Of a stretch of 49,387 bases of DNA, positions 14,246 to 22,008 are shown piece by piece (positions within the stretch are counted from its first letter, which is position 1; the number at the start of each line of letters is the position of its first letter). Both the position numbers and the translations under genes were made by a program. This DNA comes from DASWIG01 sp965371445 (GTDB lineage Bacteria; Acidobacteriota; Thermoanaerobaculia; Multivoradales; J023), in NCBI GenBank assembly GCA_965371445.1, contig CBDUYN010000062.1, forward strand, positions 1-49,387, read 5' to 3'. Below the pieces are notes generated by a model. It was not told the origin of the DNA and did not search any database. It worked only from the letters and a program-made list of their open reading frames with translations.

Positions 14246-14629
14246 ATGGAAGCGAGCGCCACCAGGAAACCGCACCACCGAATCCTGCTCCTTCAGGGTC
14301 TCGTCGCTCTCGTGGCCGCGGGGCTCTCGTTTCCGGCGATTAACCTCCACCGGGGGGGGCTCCACGAACGGGCTCGTGCCGAAGCCGGGGCCCGGATCGC
14401 CTGCCCCCACGCGCTGGACGCTCCCGACCATCTCGAAGCCGCGACCGGCATCGTCGATCTGCCCTGCACGGCCTGCCTCTTCGGCCTGAGGACGCTCGCA
14501 GACGGCCTGGCCGGAACCTCCGCGCTGCCGCAGCCCACGAAGGGAGGGCTCTCGAGCTCGGCGGTGACGCCCTCCGCCACCGCGTTTTCGGTCCGCCTCC
14601 CGGCCTCTCGTGCACCGCCTCTCCTCTGA
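14246..14629 (+). CDS. Small exported or membrane protein with Cys motif, start of metal-uptake cluster
   Basis: 127 residues. A hydrophobic N-terminal helix (RILLLQGLVALVAAGLSFPA) serves as signal or anchor. It is followed by a short periplasmic-type region with cysteines and histidines: RIACPHALDAPDHLEAA and VDLPCTACLFGLRTLAD. The C-terminus is low-complexity (Ser/Thr/Ala/Pro-rich). The Cys-x2-Cys with nearby Cys-Pro-His could bind metal. Its position directly before a porin and a ZnuA/ZnuB-like pair suggests a role in metal uptake. I do not recognise a named family. No ribosome-binding site precedes the ATG, in keeping with a leaderless start. Confidence 0.6.
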   Translation: MEASATRKPHHRILLLQGLVALVAAGLSFPAINLHRGGLHERARAEAGARIACPHALDAPDHLEAATGIVDLPCTACLFGLRTLADGLAGTSALPQPTKGGLSSSAVTPSATAFSVRLPASRAPPLL

Positions 14630-14657
14630 GCGCCGCCGTTCGCCCCAGAGCCCGTGC

Positions 14658-14714
14658 CCACCGCCTCCACGAACGGTGGTGCAGCTCTGGAATGAATGCA
14701 GGCTCGACGCCTGC
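14658..14714. repeat. Two small intergenic palindromes
   Basis: CCACCG (14658-14663) pairs with CGGTGG (14674-14679), and GCAGGC (14698-14703) pairs with GCCTGC (14709-14714) over a 5-base loop. The second, followed by GCTCCCAG, looks like a REP palindrome. Both lie in the 111-bp gap between the small protein and the porin and could process or attenuate the transcript. Confidence 0.55.
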
Positions 14715-14740
14715 GCTCCCAGCCACAGAGGAGAGTATCG

Positions 14741-16027
14741 ATGCACCTGTCCCGTTGCAGACCCTCGGGACGCCGTAACTTGCCGGCGTTCCTTCTACCT
14801 GCGGCGATCCTGGCCGCGGCTCTTGCCGCGCCCCCCGCGCACGGCGACGACACCGACGCCGTGGCCGAGCTGCGCCACGAGCTTGCCGAGCTCCGGAGCG
14901 CCTACGAGGCACGGATCAGCGAGCTCGAGCGTCGCCTGGCCGAGCTCGAAGCCGGGCAGAAAGCGCCTCCTGCCGCCGCCGACGAGCTCGAGCGCATCAA
15001 GGCCGCGGCGGCTCAGGCCGCGGCGCAAACGCCGCCCCCGGCGGCGCCGGAGGCGAGCGGCGGCCGTCTGAGCCTCAACCGTCTGAACCCCGAGGTGTCG
15101 TTCACCGGCATCTTCCTCGGCGTCGCGACCGACGGCGGCCGCGAGGAGCTCACCGTCCAGGAATTCGAGCTCGACTTGCAGGCGGCGCTCGACCCGTTCT
15201 CGCGCACCCGCTTCACCCTGGCCGTCGGTGAGGAGGGAAAGCTGGAGATCGAGGAAGGCTACGTGACCTACGCCTCGCTCCCCGGGGGCCTGACGCTCAC
15301 CGCCGGCAAGTTCCGCCAGTCTTTCGGCGCCTTGAACCGCCAGCACCTGCACGCCCTGCCGCAGACCGAGTACCCGGCGGTCCTGACGACGTTTTTTGAC
15401 CAGGAAGGGCTCGGCCAGACCGGTCTCTCCTTCGAATGGCTTTTGCCCCGGGGATGGGCCACGGCGAACGAGGTCACCCTCCAGCTGACCGACGGCGAAA
15501 GCGAGGCTTTTGGCGGCGAGGCGTTCGAGAGCCTGGCCGTGCTCGCCAAGGTCAAGAGCTACTGGGAGATCGGCGAGGCGTCCTGGTTCGAGTGGGGGCT
15601 TTCCGGCATCGTCGGCGAAAGCGACGGACCCGAGGAAAACCGCGTCTGGGGTACCGACCTGACCTACCACTGGCAGCCGCCGGCGCGCGCCAAGTACCGC
15701 GAGCTGACCTGGCGGAGCGAGCTCCTCCTCTCTCAGCGTGACGACGGCAGCGGTGAGCACGTCGAGGCCTGGGGCGGCTACAGCTACCTCGAAGGCCTGG
15801 TGCGGCGCAACCTCTACCTGGGCGTGAGGGTCGACCGGGTGGAAGACCCCCTGGAGCCGGCGCTCCGCAGCTGGGGTGTCGTCCCCTACGTGACCTGGTG
15901 GCAGAGCGAATTCGTCCGGCTGCGGGCGCAATTCGAGCACCTGGAACAAGACGGCGGCGAGGACGAGAGCCGTTTCGTCCTGCAGCTGACCTGGGCCGCC
16001 GGCCCCCACAAGCACGAAACCTACTGA
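14741..16027 (+). CDS. Outer-membrane porin-like beta-barrel with N-terminal coiled coil
   Basis: 428 residues from ATG 14741, preceded by GGAGAG. It has a signal peptide (LLPAAILAAALAAPPAHG). A heptad-rich coiled coil follows (ELRHELAELRSAYEARISELERRLAELE, about 45-85), then an Ala/Pro linker. A long beta-barrel has alternating strands such as VSFTGIFLGVATDGG, TLTAGKFRQSFGALNRQH, SYWEIGEASWFEWGLSGIVG and NLYLGVRVDRVED. The coiled coil plus barrel plan resembles OprP/OprO-type and zinc-regulated porins. It sits just upstream of a metal ABC transporter binding protein, so passage of a metal complex through the outer membrane is the likely role; this is inferred from context. Confidence 0.8.
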   Translation: MHLSRCRPSGRRNLPAFLLPAAILAAALAAPPAHGDDTDAVAELRHELAELRSAYEARISELERRLAELEAGQKAPPAAADELERIKAAAAQAAAQTPPPAAPEASGGRLSLNRLNPEVSFTGIFLGVATDGGREELTVQEFELDLQAALDPFSRTRFTLAVGEEGKLEIEEGYVTYASLPGGLTLTAGKFRQSFGALNRQHLHALPQTEYPAVLTTFFDQEGLGQTGLSFEWLLPRGWATANEVTLQLTDGESEAFGGEAFESLAVLAKVKSYWEIGEASWFEWGLSGIVGESDGPEENRVWGTDLTYHWQPPARAKYRELTWRSELLLSQRDDGSGEHVEAWGGYSYLEGLVRRNLYLGVRVDRVEDPLEPALRSWGVVPYVTWWQSEFVRLRAQFEHLEQDGGEDESRFVLQLTWAAGPHKHETY

Positions 16028-16041
16028 GAAGGATGAGGACC

Positions 16042-17064
16042 ATGAAGCCCCTCTTGAACGTATTCCTGATCGGCCTGCTCCTCGTAGGCGCGGCCGCCGC
16101 AGCGCCGCTCAGGGTGGTCACCACCTTGCCGGTCTACGCGTCGATCGCCCGGGAGGTGGGCGGCGAGCGCGTCGAGGCCGCATCGATCTCCCGCGGCGAC
16201 GAGGACGCCCATTTCGTCAAGCCGAAGCCGTCGTTTGCCTTGATGCTGAAGCGAGCGGATCTGTTCGTCGCCACCGGCCTCGACCTCGAGATCTGGGCGC
16301 CGACGCTGATCGACAAGTCGGGCAACAAGGCGATCCGCGAGGGCTCGCCGGGTTACGTCAGCGCCGCGACGGGCGTGCCGCTCGCCGACGTGCCGGAGAC
16401 CGTCGACCGCTCGGCGGGCGACGTCCACGTCTACGGCAACCCGCACATCTTCACGAGCCCCCTAAACGCCAAGCTCGTCGCCAGGAACATCGCCTCGGGC
16501 CTGGAGCGGGTCGACCCCGAGGGCCGCGCCGAGTACCGGGAGAACCTGGCGGTTTTCGAGCGTCGCCTCGACGAGGCCGTCTACGGCAAGGAGCTTGCCG
16601 AGCTCCTGGGTGGCGAGACCCTCGATCCCCTGGCTCGCAGCGGTCAGCTCCTCTCGTTCCTCACGAGCCAGGAGTACCAGGGTCAAAAGCTCGTCGAGCG
16701 GCTCGGCGGCTGGCTGGGCCAGGGGCTTGCCTTCCGCGGCCGCAAGATCGTCGCGTACCACAAGAACTGGATCTACTTCACCGAGCTTTTCGGCCTCCGG
16801 GTCGTGGGCTACGTCGAGCCGAAGCCGGGGATCCCGCCCTCGGCGCGGCACGTCCACCAGTTGGTGGAGATGGTGAAGAAAGAGGACGTCGGGGTGCTTT
16901 TTGCGGCGAGCTATTTCGGCGAGTCGAAGATCGGAAAGATCGCCGAGCGGCTGGGCACAGCGACGGTCGCCGTGCCGCTCGGGCCCGGTGGCCAAGGCCC
17001 CGGCGACTATTTCGAGCTGATGGACCTTTGGGTCGATTCGCTCGCCCGGGCCTGTTCCGGGTAG
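16042..17064 (+). CDS. Metal ABC transporter substrate-binding protein (ZnuA/TroA-like)
   Basis: 340 residues. The signal peptide is MKPLLNVFLIGLLLVGAAAA. ATG 16042 is chosen over 16033 for its spacing from the AGGATGAGG site. Candidate metal ligands sit in family positions. The first is His in DEDAHFVKPKPSF and the second is His in VYGNPHIFTSP. The third is His in VAYHKNWIYF, and the acidic one is in ASYFGESKIGK. There is no His-rich loop of the kind that marks many zinc-specific ZnuA proteins, so Zn and Mn are both possible. The gene starts 14 bases after the porin and ends 10 bases before the permease, so the three form one transcript. Confidence 0.88.
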   Translation: MKPLLNVFLIGLLLVGAAAAAPLRVVTTLPVYASIAREVGGERVEAASISRGDEDAHFVKPKPSFALMLKRADLFVATGLDLEIWAPTLIDKSGNKAIREGSPGYVSAATGVPLADVPETVDRSAGDVHVYGNPHIFTSPLNAKLVARNIASGLERVDPEGRAEYRENLAVFERRLDEAVYGKELAELLGGETLDPLARSGQLLSFLTSQEYQGQKLVERLGGWLGQGLAFRGRKIVAYHKNWIYFTELFGLRVVGYVEPKPGIPPSARHVHQLVEMVKKEDVGVLFAASYFGESKIGKIAERLGTATVAVPLGPGGQGPGDYFELMDLWVDSLARACSG

Positions 17065-17074
17065 GAGAGGCGAG

Positions 17075-17902
17075 ATGTACGACGTTATGGAGTTCCTCGC
17101 GGCCCCGTTTGCGGCCTGCTTGATCCTCGTGGCGAGCCTCGGCTACTTCGGCCTCCACGTTCTCTTGCGCCAGGTCATCTTCGTCGACCTGGCGCTCGCG
17201 CAGATCGCTGCCATGGGGACGGTCGTGGCGTTCACTCTTGGCCACGAGCCGGGGAGCGCCGCCGCCTTCGCCTTTTCCCTCGGCGCCGCGATCCTGGGCG
17301 CCGCGATCTTCAGCTGGTCGCGGTCGCGGCGCGAGCGCGTGCCCCAGGAGGCGATCATCGGCATCACCTACGTCGTCGCCTCGGCGGCGACGATCCTGAT
17401 CGCCGACCGCGCCCCGGAAGGGGCCGAGCACATCAAGGAGCTCCTGGCGGGGGCGATCCTCTGGGTGAGCTGGCCGACGGTGCTAAGAGACCTCCTCGTC
17501 TTCGCCGCCGTGGGCGTCTTGCATTTCGTCTTCCGGCGGACCTTCATCCGGATCTCGGAAGATCCGGAAGGCGCTTTCGACGAGGGGAGGAAGGTCCGGT
17601 CGTGGGACTTCCTCTTCTACGTCTCCTTCGGCGTCGTCATCACTCTCGCGGTGGCGACCGCGGGAGTCCTCATGGTGTTTACCTACCTCGTGGCGCCGGC
17701 GATCGTGGCCATCGCCACGAGCGGCAGCTGGCCGGTGCGGCTTGCCATCGTGTGGAGCGCCGGCGCTCTCGCCAGCGCCATGGGCCTCGTCGCTTCCTAT
17801 CGCTGGGACATGCCGGCCGGACCGGCGATCGTCTGCGTCCTGGGGGTGGTGCTCCTGATCTTCATCCCGGGGCACAAGATCGCGACCGGACGCCGGCCTT
17901 GA
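17075..17902 (+). CDS. Metal ABC transporter permease (ZnuB/MntB-like)
   Basis: 275 residues with about eight hydrophobic segments (FAACLILVASLGYFGLHVLL, LALAQIAAMGTVVAFTL, FAFSLGAAILGAAIF, and so on to VCVLGVVLLIFIPG). DLALAQIAAMG early in the protein and VASAATILIADRAPEG in the middle match ABC-3 family permeases. RBS GGAGAGGCG precedes ATG 17075. It transports the metal delivered by the preceding binding protein through the inner membrane. The expected ATP-binding subunit is absent: the next gene, 7 bases away, is on the opposite strand and encodes a barrel. The ATPase must be encoded elsewhere or shared. Confidence 0.88.
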   Translation: MYDVMEFLAAPFAACLILVASLGYFGLHVLLRQVIFVDLALAQIAAMGTVVAFTLGHEPGSAAAFAFSLGAAILGAAIFSWSRSRRERVPQEAIIGITYVVASAATILIADRAPEGAEHIKELLAGAILWVSWPTVLRDLLVFAAVGVLHFVFRRTFIRISEDPEGAFDEGRKVRSWDFLFYVSFGVVITLAVATAGVLMVFTYLVAPAIVAIATSGSWPVRLAIVWSAGALASAMGLVASYRWDMPAGPAIVCVLGVVLLIFIPGHKIATGRRP

Positions 17903-17909
17903 GGCGATC

Positions 17910-18458
17910 TCAGAACTTGTACTCGACGCCGAGGGAAAGGAAGTCGACGTCGTCGCCAGCGACCTCGAAGTACTCCCATTCGGCGCGGACCGAGAAGTGG
18001 TCGGTGATCTTGAACGCCGCCCCGACCCCGCCCATCAGGTCCTGACCGTCTTCGGACACTTCGACGAGGCCGGCGATGGTCTCGAAGACCCCGTCCTCGT
18101 TCCAGGAGAAGACGCCCAGCTTGGCGAAGAGGTTGAGGCGCCTGATCGAGATGCCGAGCACACCCGCCGCCGAGACACCGTCGACGTCGAGGCGAAAGCC
18201 CGCGTCGGAGAGACCCGGGCAGCAGACCTGGGTCCCGAAGTCGTGGTAGGCGACCTCGACGCCGAAAATCCGGCCGAGCTTGAGGCCGCCGAAGATCTTG
18301 TAGGGCGAGTCGCCGGAGATGTCGAAGCTCGGGTCGTCGGCGTTGGCGGTGACCTCCTCGCCGAGCGAGGCTCCGAGATAGAAGTTGAGCGGTCCCGCGC
18401 TCGCTACGACGGGCACCAGGAGGAGAAGGACTACGACAAGGGCGGCTCGTTTCAACAT
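17910..18458 (-). CDS. Outer-membrane beta-barrel protein (OmpA/OmpW-size)
   Basis: 182 residues. A signal peptide (MLKRAALVVVLLLLVPVVASAG) is followed by eight probable strands, for example NFYLGASLGEEVT, YKIFGGLKLGRIFGVEVAYHDFG, VSAAGVLGISIRRLNLFAKLGVFSW and FSVRAEWEYFEV. It ends in FLSLGVEYKF, with the terminal Phe recognised by the BAM machinery. This is the porin-like outer-membrane-protein-beta-barrel class of small 8-strand barrels. A CC pair (QVCCPG) in an outer loop is unusual. Function is unknown. It converges on the metal permease with 7 bases between stops. Confidence 0.82.
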   Translation of the reverse strand: MLKRAALVVVLLLLVPVVASAGPLNFYLGASLGEEVTANADDPSFDISGDSPYKIFGGLKLGRIFGVEVAYHDFGTQVCCPGLSDAGFRLDVDGVSAAGVLGISIRRLNLFAKLGVFSWNEDGVFETIAGLVEVSEDGQDLMGGVGAAFKITDHFSVRAEWEYFEVAGDDVDFLSLGVEYKF

Positions 18459-18493
18459 GGTAGGTTCCTTCTTGGAAGTCCTGAAGTGGAAAC

Positions 18494-18499
18494 AGGATA
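18494..18499 (-). promoter_or_regulatory. -10 element of the barrel gene
   Basis: On the minus strand GC-TATCCT lies 35 bases upstream of ATG 18458. The same hexamer TATCCT precedes the hybrid kinase gene (28033) and mtaB (45508). No good -35 is visible. Confidence 0.4.
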
Positions 18500-18596
18500 G
18501 CACGGTCTAGTACGCTTGCCGCCTCATGACCCAGCGAATGGGCGGGGACGGCGTGCCGGACGAGCCTCCCCTTTGACCAGAGAGGGATCCAGAATC

Positions 18597-21500
18597 GTGT
18601 GCGGAATCTTCACCGTCGTCTCCTCCCCGATCATGACGGCGCTCCAGCGCGAGCCCGCGCCCTTGCCGGAGCTCGACGAGAGCCCCGAGGAGCTCAAGAG
18701 CTCGCTCATGACCTTGGACTTCGCCCGTTTCCATCAGGCCTACGTCGAAGCGGAGGCCGCGGGGCGATGGCGGGCGCTCGCCGAGCGGCTTTCGGGGGAG
18801 GTCGATTCGTTCAGCGGCGGCGAATCCGAAGGCGGCGGCGCTCTCCGGCTTTTGCGCGACGTCGCCTGGCGTATCGACCATGACCTCTTGCATCTGCTCG
18901 GCGCCGCGGCGGCGCTCTTGACCGATCCCGACCGGCGCGAGCGGGGCGCCCCGGTCTGGGTGGCCTGGCAGCTGGAGCTGACACTGCGCGCGCTGGGCCG
19001 CCTGGAGGTCCGTGGCCGCGATTCGGCCGGCATCTCGATCCTCCTCTGGTTCGAGGATGCGGAGTGCCGGGACGAGCTGGTCCAAGGACGCTCGTCGGCC
19101 GACGGCCAGGTCCTCTACCAGGCCGTCGAGGGGACGAGCTGCCTGGTCCTGACCTATCGGGTCGCCGAGGAGGTCGGCGCCCTGGGCTACAACGAAGGGA
19201 CGCTGCGCCGGCTGATTCAGGAGGACCCGCTTTTCCAGGAGGCGGTGCGCGCCGAGCCGACCCAGGTCCTCCTCCATGCCCATACCCGCTGGGCCTCCAA
19301 CGGCATCATCAGCCTCCAGAACGCCCATCCCGTGGACGGCCGGATCGACGATCCCCAAAGCGGCGAGCCGGTGACCGTGCCGGGGCGCAGCCTCGCGGTC
19401 CTAAACGGCGACGTCGACAATTACGTCGACGTGGCGAAGTTGATCCGCAAGCACGGGGAGCTCCCCTGGGGTGTGACCACCGACGCCAAGGCGATCCCCG
19501 TCTTGGCCGAGCTCGACCCGGCAGGAGACGTCGACCGTGCCTTCGCCGACATGATGGACCGCCTGGAAGGTTCCTTTGCCACGGTCCTGACGCGTGCCGA
19601 GCGTCCGGGGACGATTTGGTGTGCCCTCAAAGGGACGGGCCAGGCCCTCTATCTCGCCACGGCGCCCGACGTCGTGGTGGCGACCTCCGAGGTCTACGGC
19701 TCGGCCGAGCTGACGCAGAGCTACTGGAACGTCGAGGCGGCGCGCGAGGAAAAGCTCGACTCCGTCGTGCTGCGCATCGAGGCGACCGGCGGCGCGACGC
19801 GTGTGCGGCGCGTCTCCGGCGCCCGGCCGGCGGATCTTGAGCCGGCGATGAAGAGCGCCGAGATCACCACCCGCGACGTCGACCGCCGCGGCTTCAGCCA
19901 CTTCTTTCGCAAAGAGCTCGAGGAGGCCGTCGGCTCGGTCGAAAAGACGATCCGCGGCCGCTATCGGCGGACCTCGGCGCAGGCGGCCGAGCCCGAGGTC
20001 GACTTCTCGGAGCTTTACGGTGAGCGCTCCGCAGAGCTGTTCCAGACGATTGAGGAGGGCAAGCTCCGGCGGATCGTCTTCCTCGGCCAGGGCTCGGCCT
20101 GCGTCGCCGGCAAGGTCGGAGCCCGCTTCATGGCCGAAGCCGTCGAGCCGGCCGGCATCGTCGCGACGGCGATGACGGCGGGCGACTTCAGCGCCCACGA
20201 GCTGCGTTCCGACCTCTCGGAGACCTGGCTGGTGGCGATCAGCCAGTCTGGCACCACCACCGACACCAACCGCTGCCTGACCCTGGGCAAGGAGCGGGGC
20301 GCGCGGGTCGTCGGCATCGTCAACCGCCGCAACTCGGCCATGGTCGAGCTCTGCGACGCCATGATCTACACCTCCGACGGCCGCGACGTCGAGATGGCCG
20401 TGGCGTCGACCAAGGCGTTCTATTCCCAGGTCGCAGCGACGTTCATGCTGGCCCAGCACGTGGGCCTCCTGACCGGCGGGCTCGTCCAGGCCCAGGTCTC
20501 CGCGGCCCTCGCCGACCTCGAGCGCCTGCCGGAAGTGATGCGCTCGGCTTTTGCCCTGGAGGGCGAGATCGCCCAGGTGGCCCGCGAGGTGGGTTTGAAG
20601 AGGCGCCACTGGTCGCTCTTGGGCAGCGGTCCCTCGGTGGCGACGGCGGAGGAGATCCGCATCAAGTTCTCGGAGCTCTGCTACAAGTCGGTCTCCGTCG
20701 ACTACCTGGAGAACAAGAAACACATCGACCTCTCGGCCGAGCCGCTCATCTTGGCGGCTCTCCATGACCTGAGAAGCGACCTTGTCGTCGACGCGGTCAA
20801 GGAGGTCTCGATCTTCGCCGCCCACCGCGGCATCACCGTCGTCTTGTGCGACCGCGACGCCGACCTCTATCGCAGCCACACGCCTTTCGTCTTCGAGGTC
20901 CCCCCTCTGAGCTACGGGCTCGGCGCGGTGACGACGGCGGTCATGGGACATCTCTTCGCCTACCACACGGCGGTGGCCATGGACGAGGTGGCGCAACGCC
21001 TTCGACACCTGCGCAAGACCCTCCTGCGCTCCACCCAGGACCCACGGCTCTCCGGCACGCATCCCCTCGGGTTCGAGGCCAGCGGCGAAGCCCGGCTTTT
21101 TCTCTCCGAGCTTTTCCGCGGCGACTTCGACGCCCTGTGGCCGGCTGGCACCACGTCGCGCCTCGGCGCCGTCCTTCAATTGATGGCGGCGGATCTACGC
21201 ACCTCGATCAACCTGGGAATGCTGCTCATGGAAAGCGACCAGGGCAACGCCACCGACGACGCCGACGAGTGGAGCCTCGGCCACCTCTCGACCGCCATCG
21301 CCGACGCCACGCGGCCGATCGACTCCATCCGTCACCAGGCGAAGACCATCACGGTCGGCACGTCGCGCTCCGGTTATTCGCCGGCCTCGGTGCTTTCGCG
21401 CACCCTAAAAGAGCTCGGCATCGCTGTCGAGGACCTACCGAGACCCCTGCAACCACCTCTTAGCGCCATCGACGACATCCTCGCCGACGTGCCCTCCGGG

Positions 21501-21938
21501 ATTCGCTACGAGGTCCACCGCGGCCGCGGCGAGCTGCGTCTCCAGGTGGCCCGCAAGATCGGCCTCGCCGCCCAGGCGCGCTCCCGCTTCGACGAAGGCG
21601 CGACCCTAAACGGCACCAAGCTCGCCAGTGTCCGGCGGCGTCAACCGCTGGTGGTGCGCGGCATCCGCGACAATGCCCGGCTCCTCGTCTTCCCGATCCT
21701 CCTCGGCGGCCGGCCCACCGACGTCGTCCTCCTCCACCTGGGGCTGCGCGGCGACGCTTCCGAGCAACAGAAGCGCCGCTTCCTCGAAGCCTTCCCGCAG
21801 CGCGCCGAGCAACTCGTCGAGCACTTCGAAGAGCTCCTCGGGCGACCCGTGGCGATCCGCGAGCTGGCCCGGTTCGAGACCGAAGACCTCCTCTTCGCCG
21901 CACCCACGGCCATGGAAAGCGCTCGTCTGGAGACCTGA
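18597..21938 (+). CDS. Giant GlmS-like protein: class II amidotransferase plus two SIS domains plus C-terminal extension
   Basis: 1113 residues. GTG 18597 is followed at once by Cys (MCGIF), the N-terminal nucleophile of class II glutamine amidotransferases. An insertion of about 115 residues follows. GlmS-type blocks then resume: LGRLEVRGRDSAGISI (about 138), HTRWASNGIISLQNAHP (about 229) and LNGDVDNY. Two SIS sugar-phosphate domains follow, with GQGSACVAGKVGARF (about 498), SQSGTTTDTNRC (about 549), VASTKAFYSQ (about 602) and LGSGPSVATAEEIRIKF (about 674). GlmS makes glucosamine-6-phosphate from fructose-6-phosphate and glutamine in about 610 residues. The extra 300 residues after about 800 are unassigned. 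In the ammonia domain His of ATHG is replaced (ASNG), so activity or substrate may differ. AGAGGGAT precedes the start. Confidence 0.85.
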   Translation: MCGIFTVVSSPIMTALQREPAPLPELDESPEELKSSLMTLDFARFHQAYVEAEAAGRWRALAERLSGEVDSFSGGESEGGGALRLLRDVAWRIDHDLLHLLGAAAALLTDPDRRERGAPVWVAWQLELTLRALGRLEVRGRDSAGISILLWFEDAECRDELVQGRSSADGQVLYQAVEGTSCLVLTYRVAEEVGALGYNEGTLRRLIQEDPLFQEAVRAEPTQVLLHAHTRWASNGIISLQNAHPVDGRIDDPQSGEPVTVPGRSLAVLNGDVDNYVDVAKLIRKHGELPWGVTTDAKAIPVLAELDPAGDVDRAFADMMDRLEGSFATVLTRAERPGTIWCALKGTGQALYLATAPDVVVATSEVYGSAELTQSYWNVEAAREEKLDSVVLRIEATGGATRVRRVSGARPADLEPAMKSAEITTRDVDRRGFSHFFRKELEEAVGSVEKTIRGRYRRTSAQAAEPEVDFSELYGERSAELFQTIEEGKLRRIVFLGQGSACVAGKVGARFMAEAVEPAGIVATAMTAGDFSAHELRSDLSETWLVAISQSGTTTDTNRCLTLGKERGARVVGIVNRRNSAMVELCDAMIYTSDGRDVEMAVASTKAFYSQVAATFMLAQHVGLLTGGLVQAQVSAALADLERLPEVMRSAFALEGEIAQVAREVGLKRRHWSLLGSGPSVATAEEIRIKFSELCYKSVSVDYLENKKHIDLSAEPLILAALHDLRSDLVVDAVKEVSIFAAHRGITVVLCDRDADLYRSHTPFVFEVPPLSYGLGAVTTAVMGHLFAYHTAVAMDEVAQRLRHLRKTLLRSTQDPRLSGTHPLGFEASGEARLFLSELFRGDFDALWPAGTTSRLGAVLQLMAADLRTSINLGMLLMESDQGNATDDADEWSLGHLSTAIADATRPIDSIRHQAKTITVGTSRSGYSPASVLSRTLKELGIAVEDLPRPLQPPLSAIDDILADVPSGIRYEVHRGRGELRLQVARKIGLAAQARSRFDEGATLNGTKLASVRRRQPLVVRGIRDNARLLVFPILLGGRPTDVVLLHLGLRGDASEQQKRRFLEAFPQRAEQLVEHFEELLGRPVAIRELARFETEDLLFAAPTAMESARLET

Positions 21939-21971
21939 GCCGAAAAGTCAACAAAGATTGAGAGCCAGGGG

Positions 21972-22000
21972 TTGCACCCGGGCCGGGAGCATGTTATGGT
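21972..22000 (+). promoter_or_regulatory. Promoter of the Omp85 gene (leaderless type)
   Basis: TTGCAC (21972-21977) and TATGGT (21995-22000) are separated by 17 bases. Only 8 bases lie between the -10 hexamer and ATG 22009, so the transcript would start at the start codon. No ribosome-binding site is present. Confidence 0.6.
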
Positions 22001-22008
22001 CGAAAACC

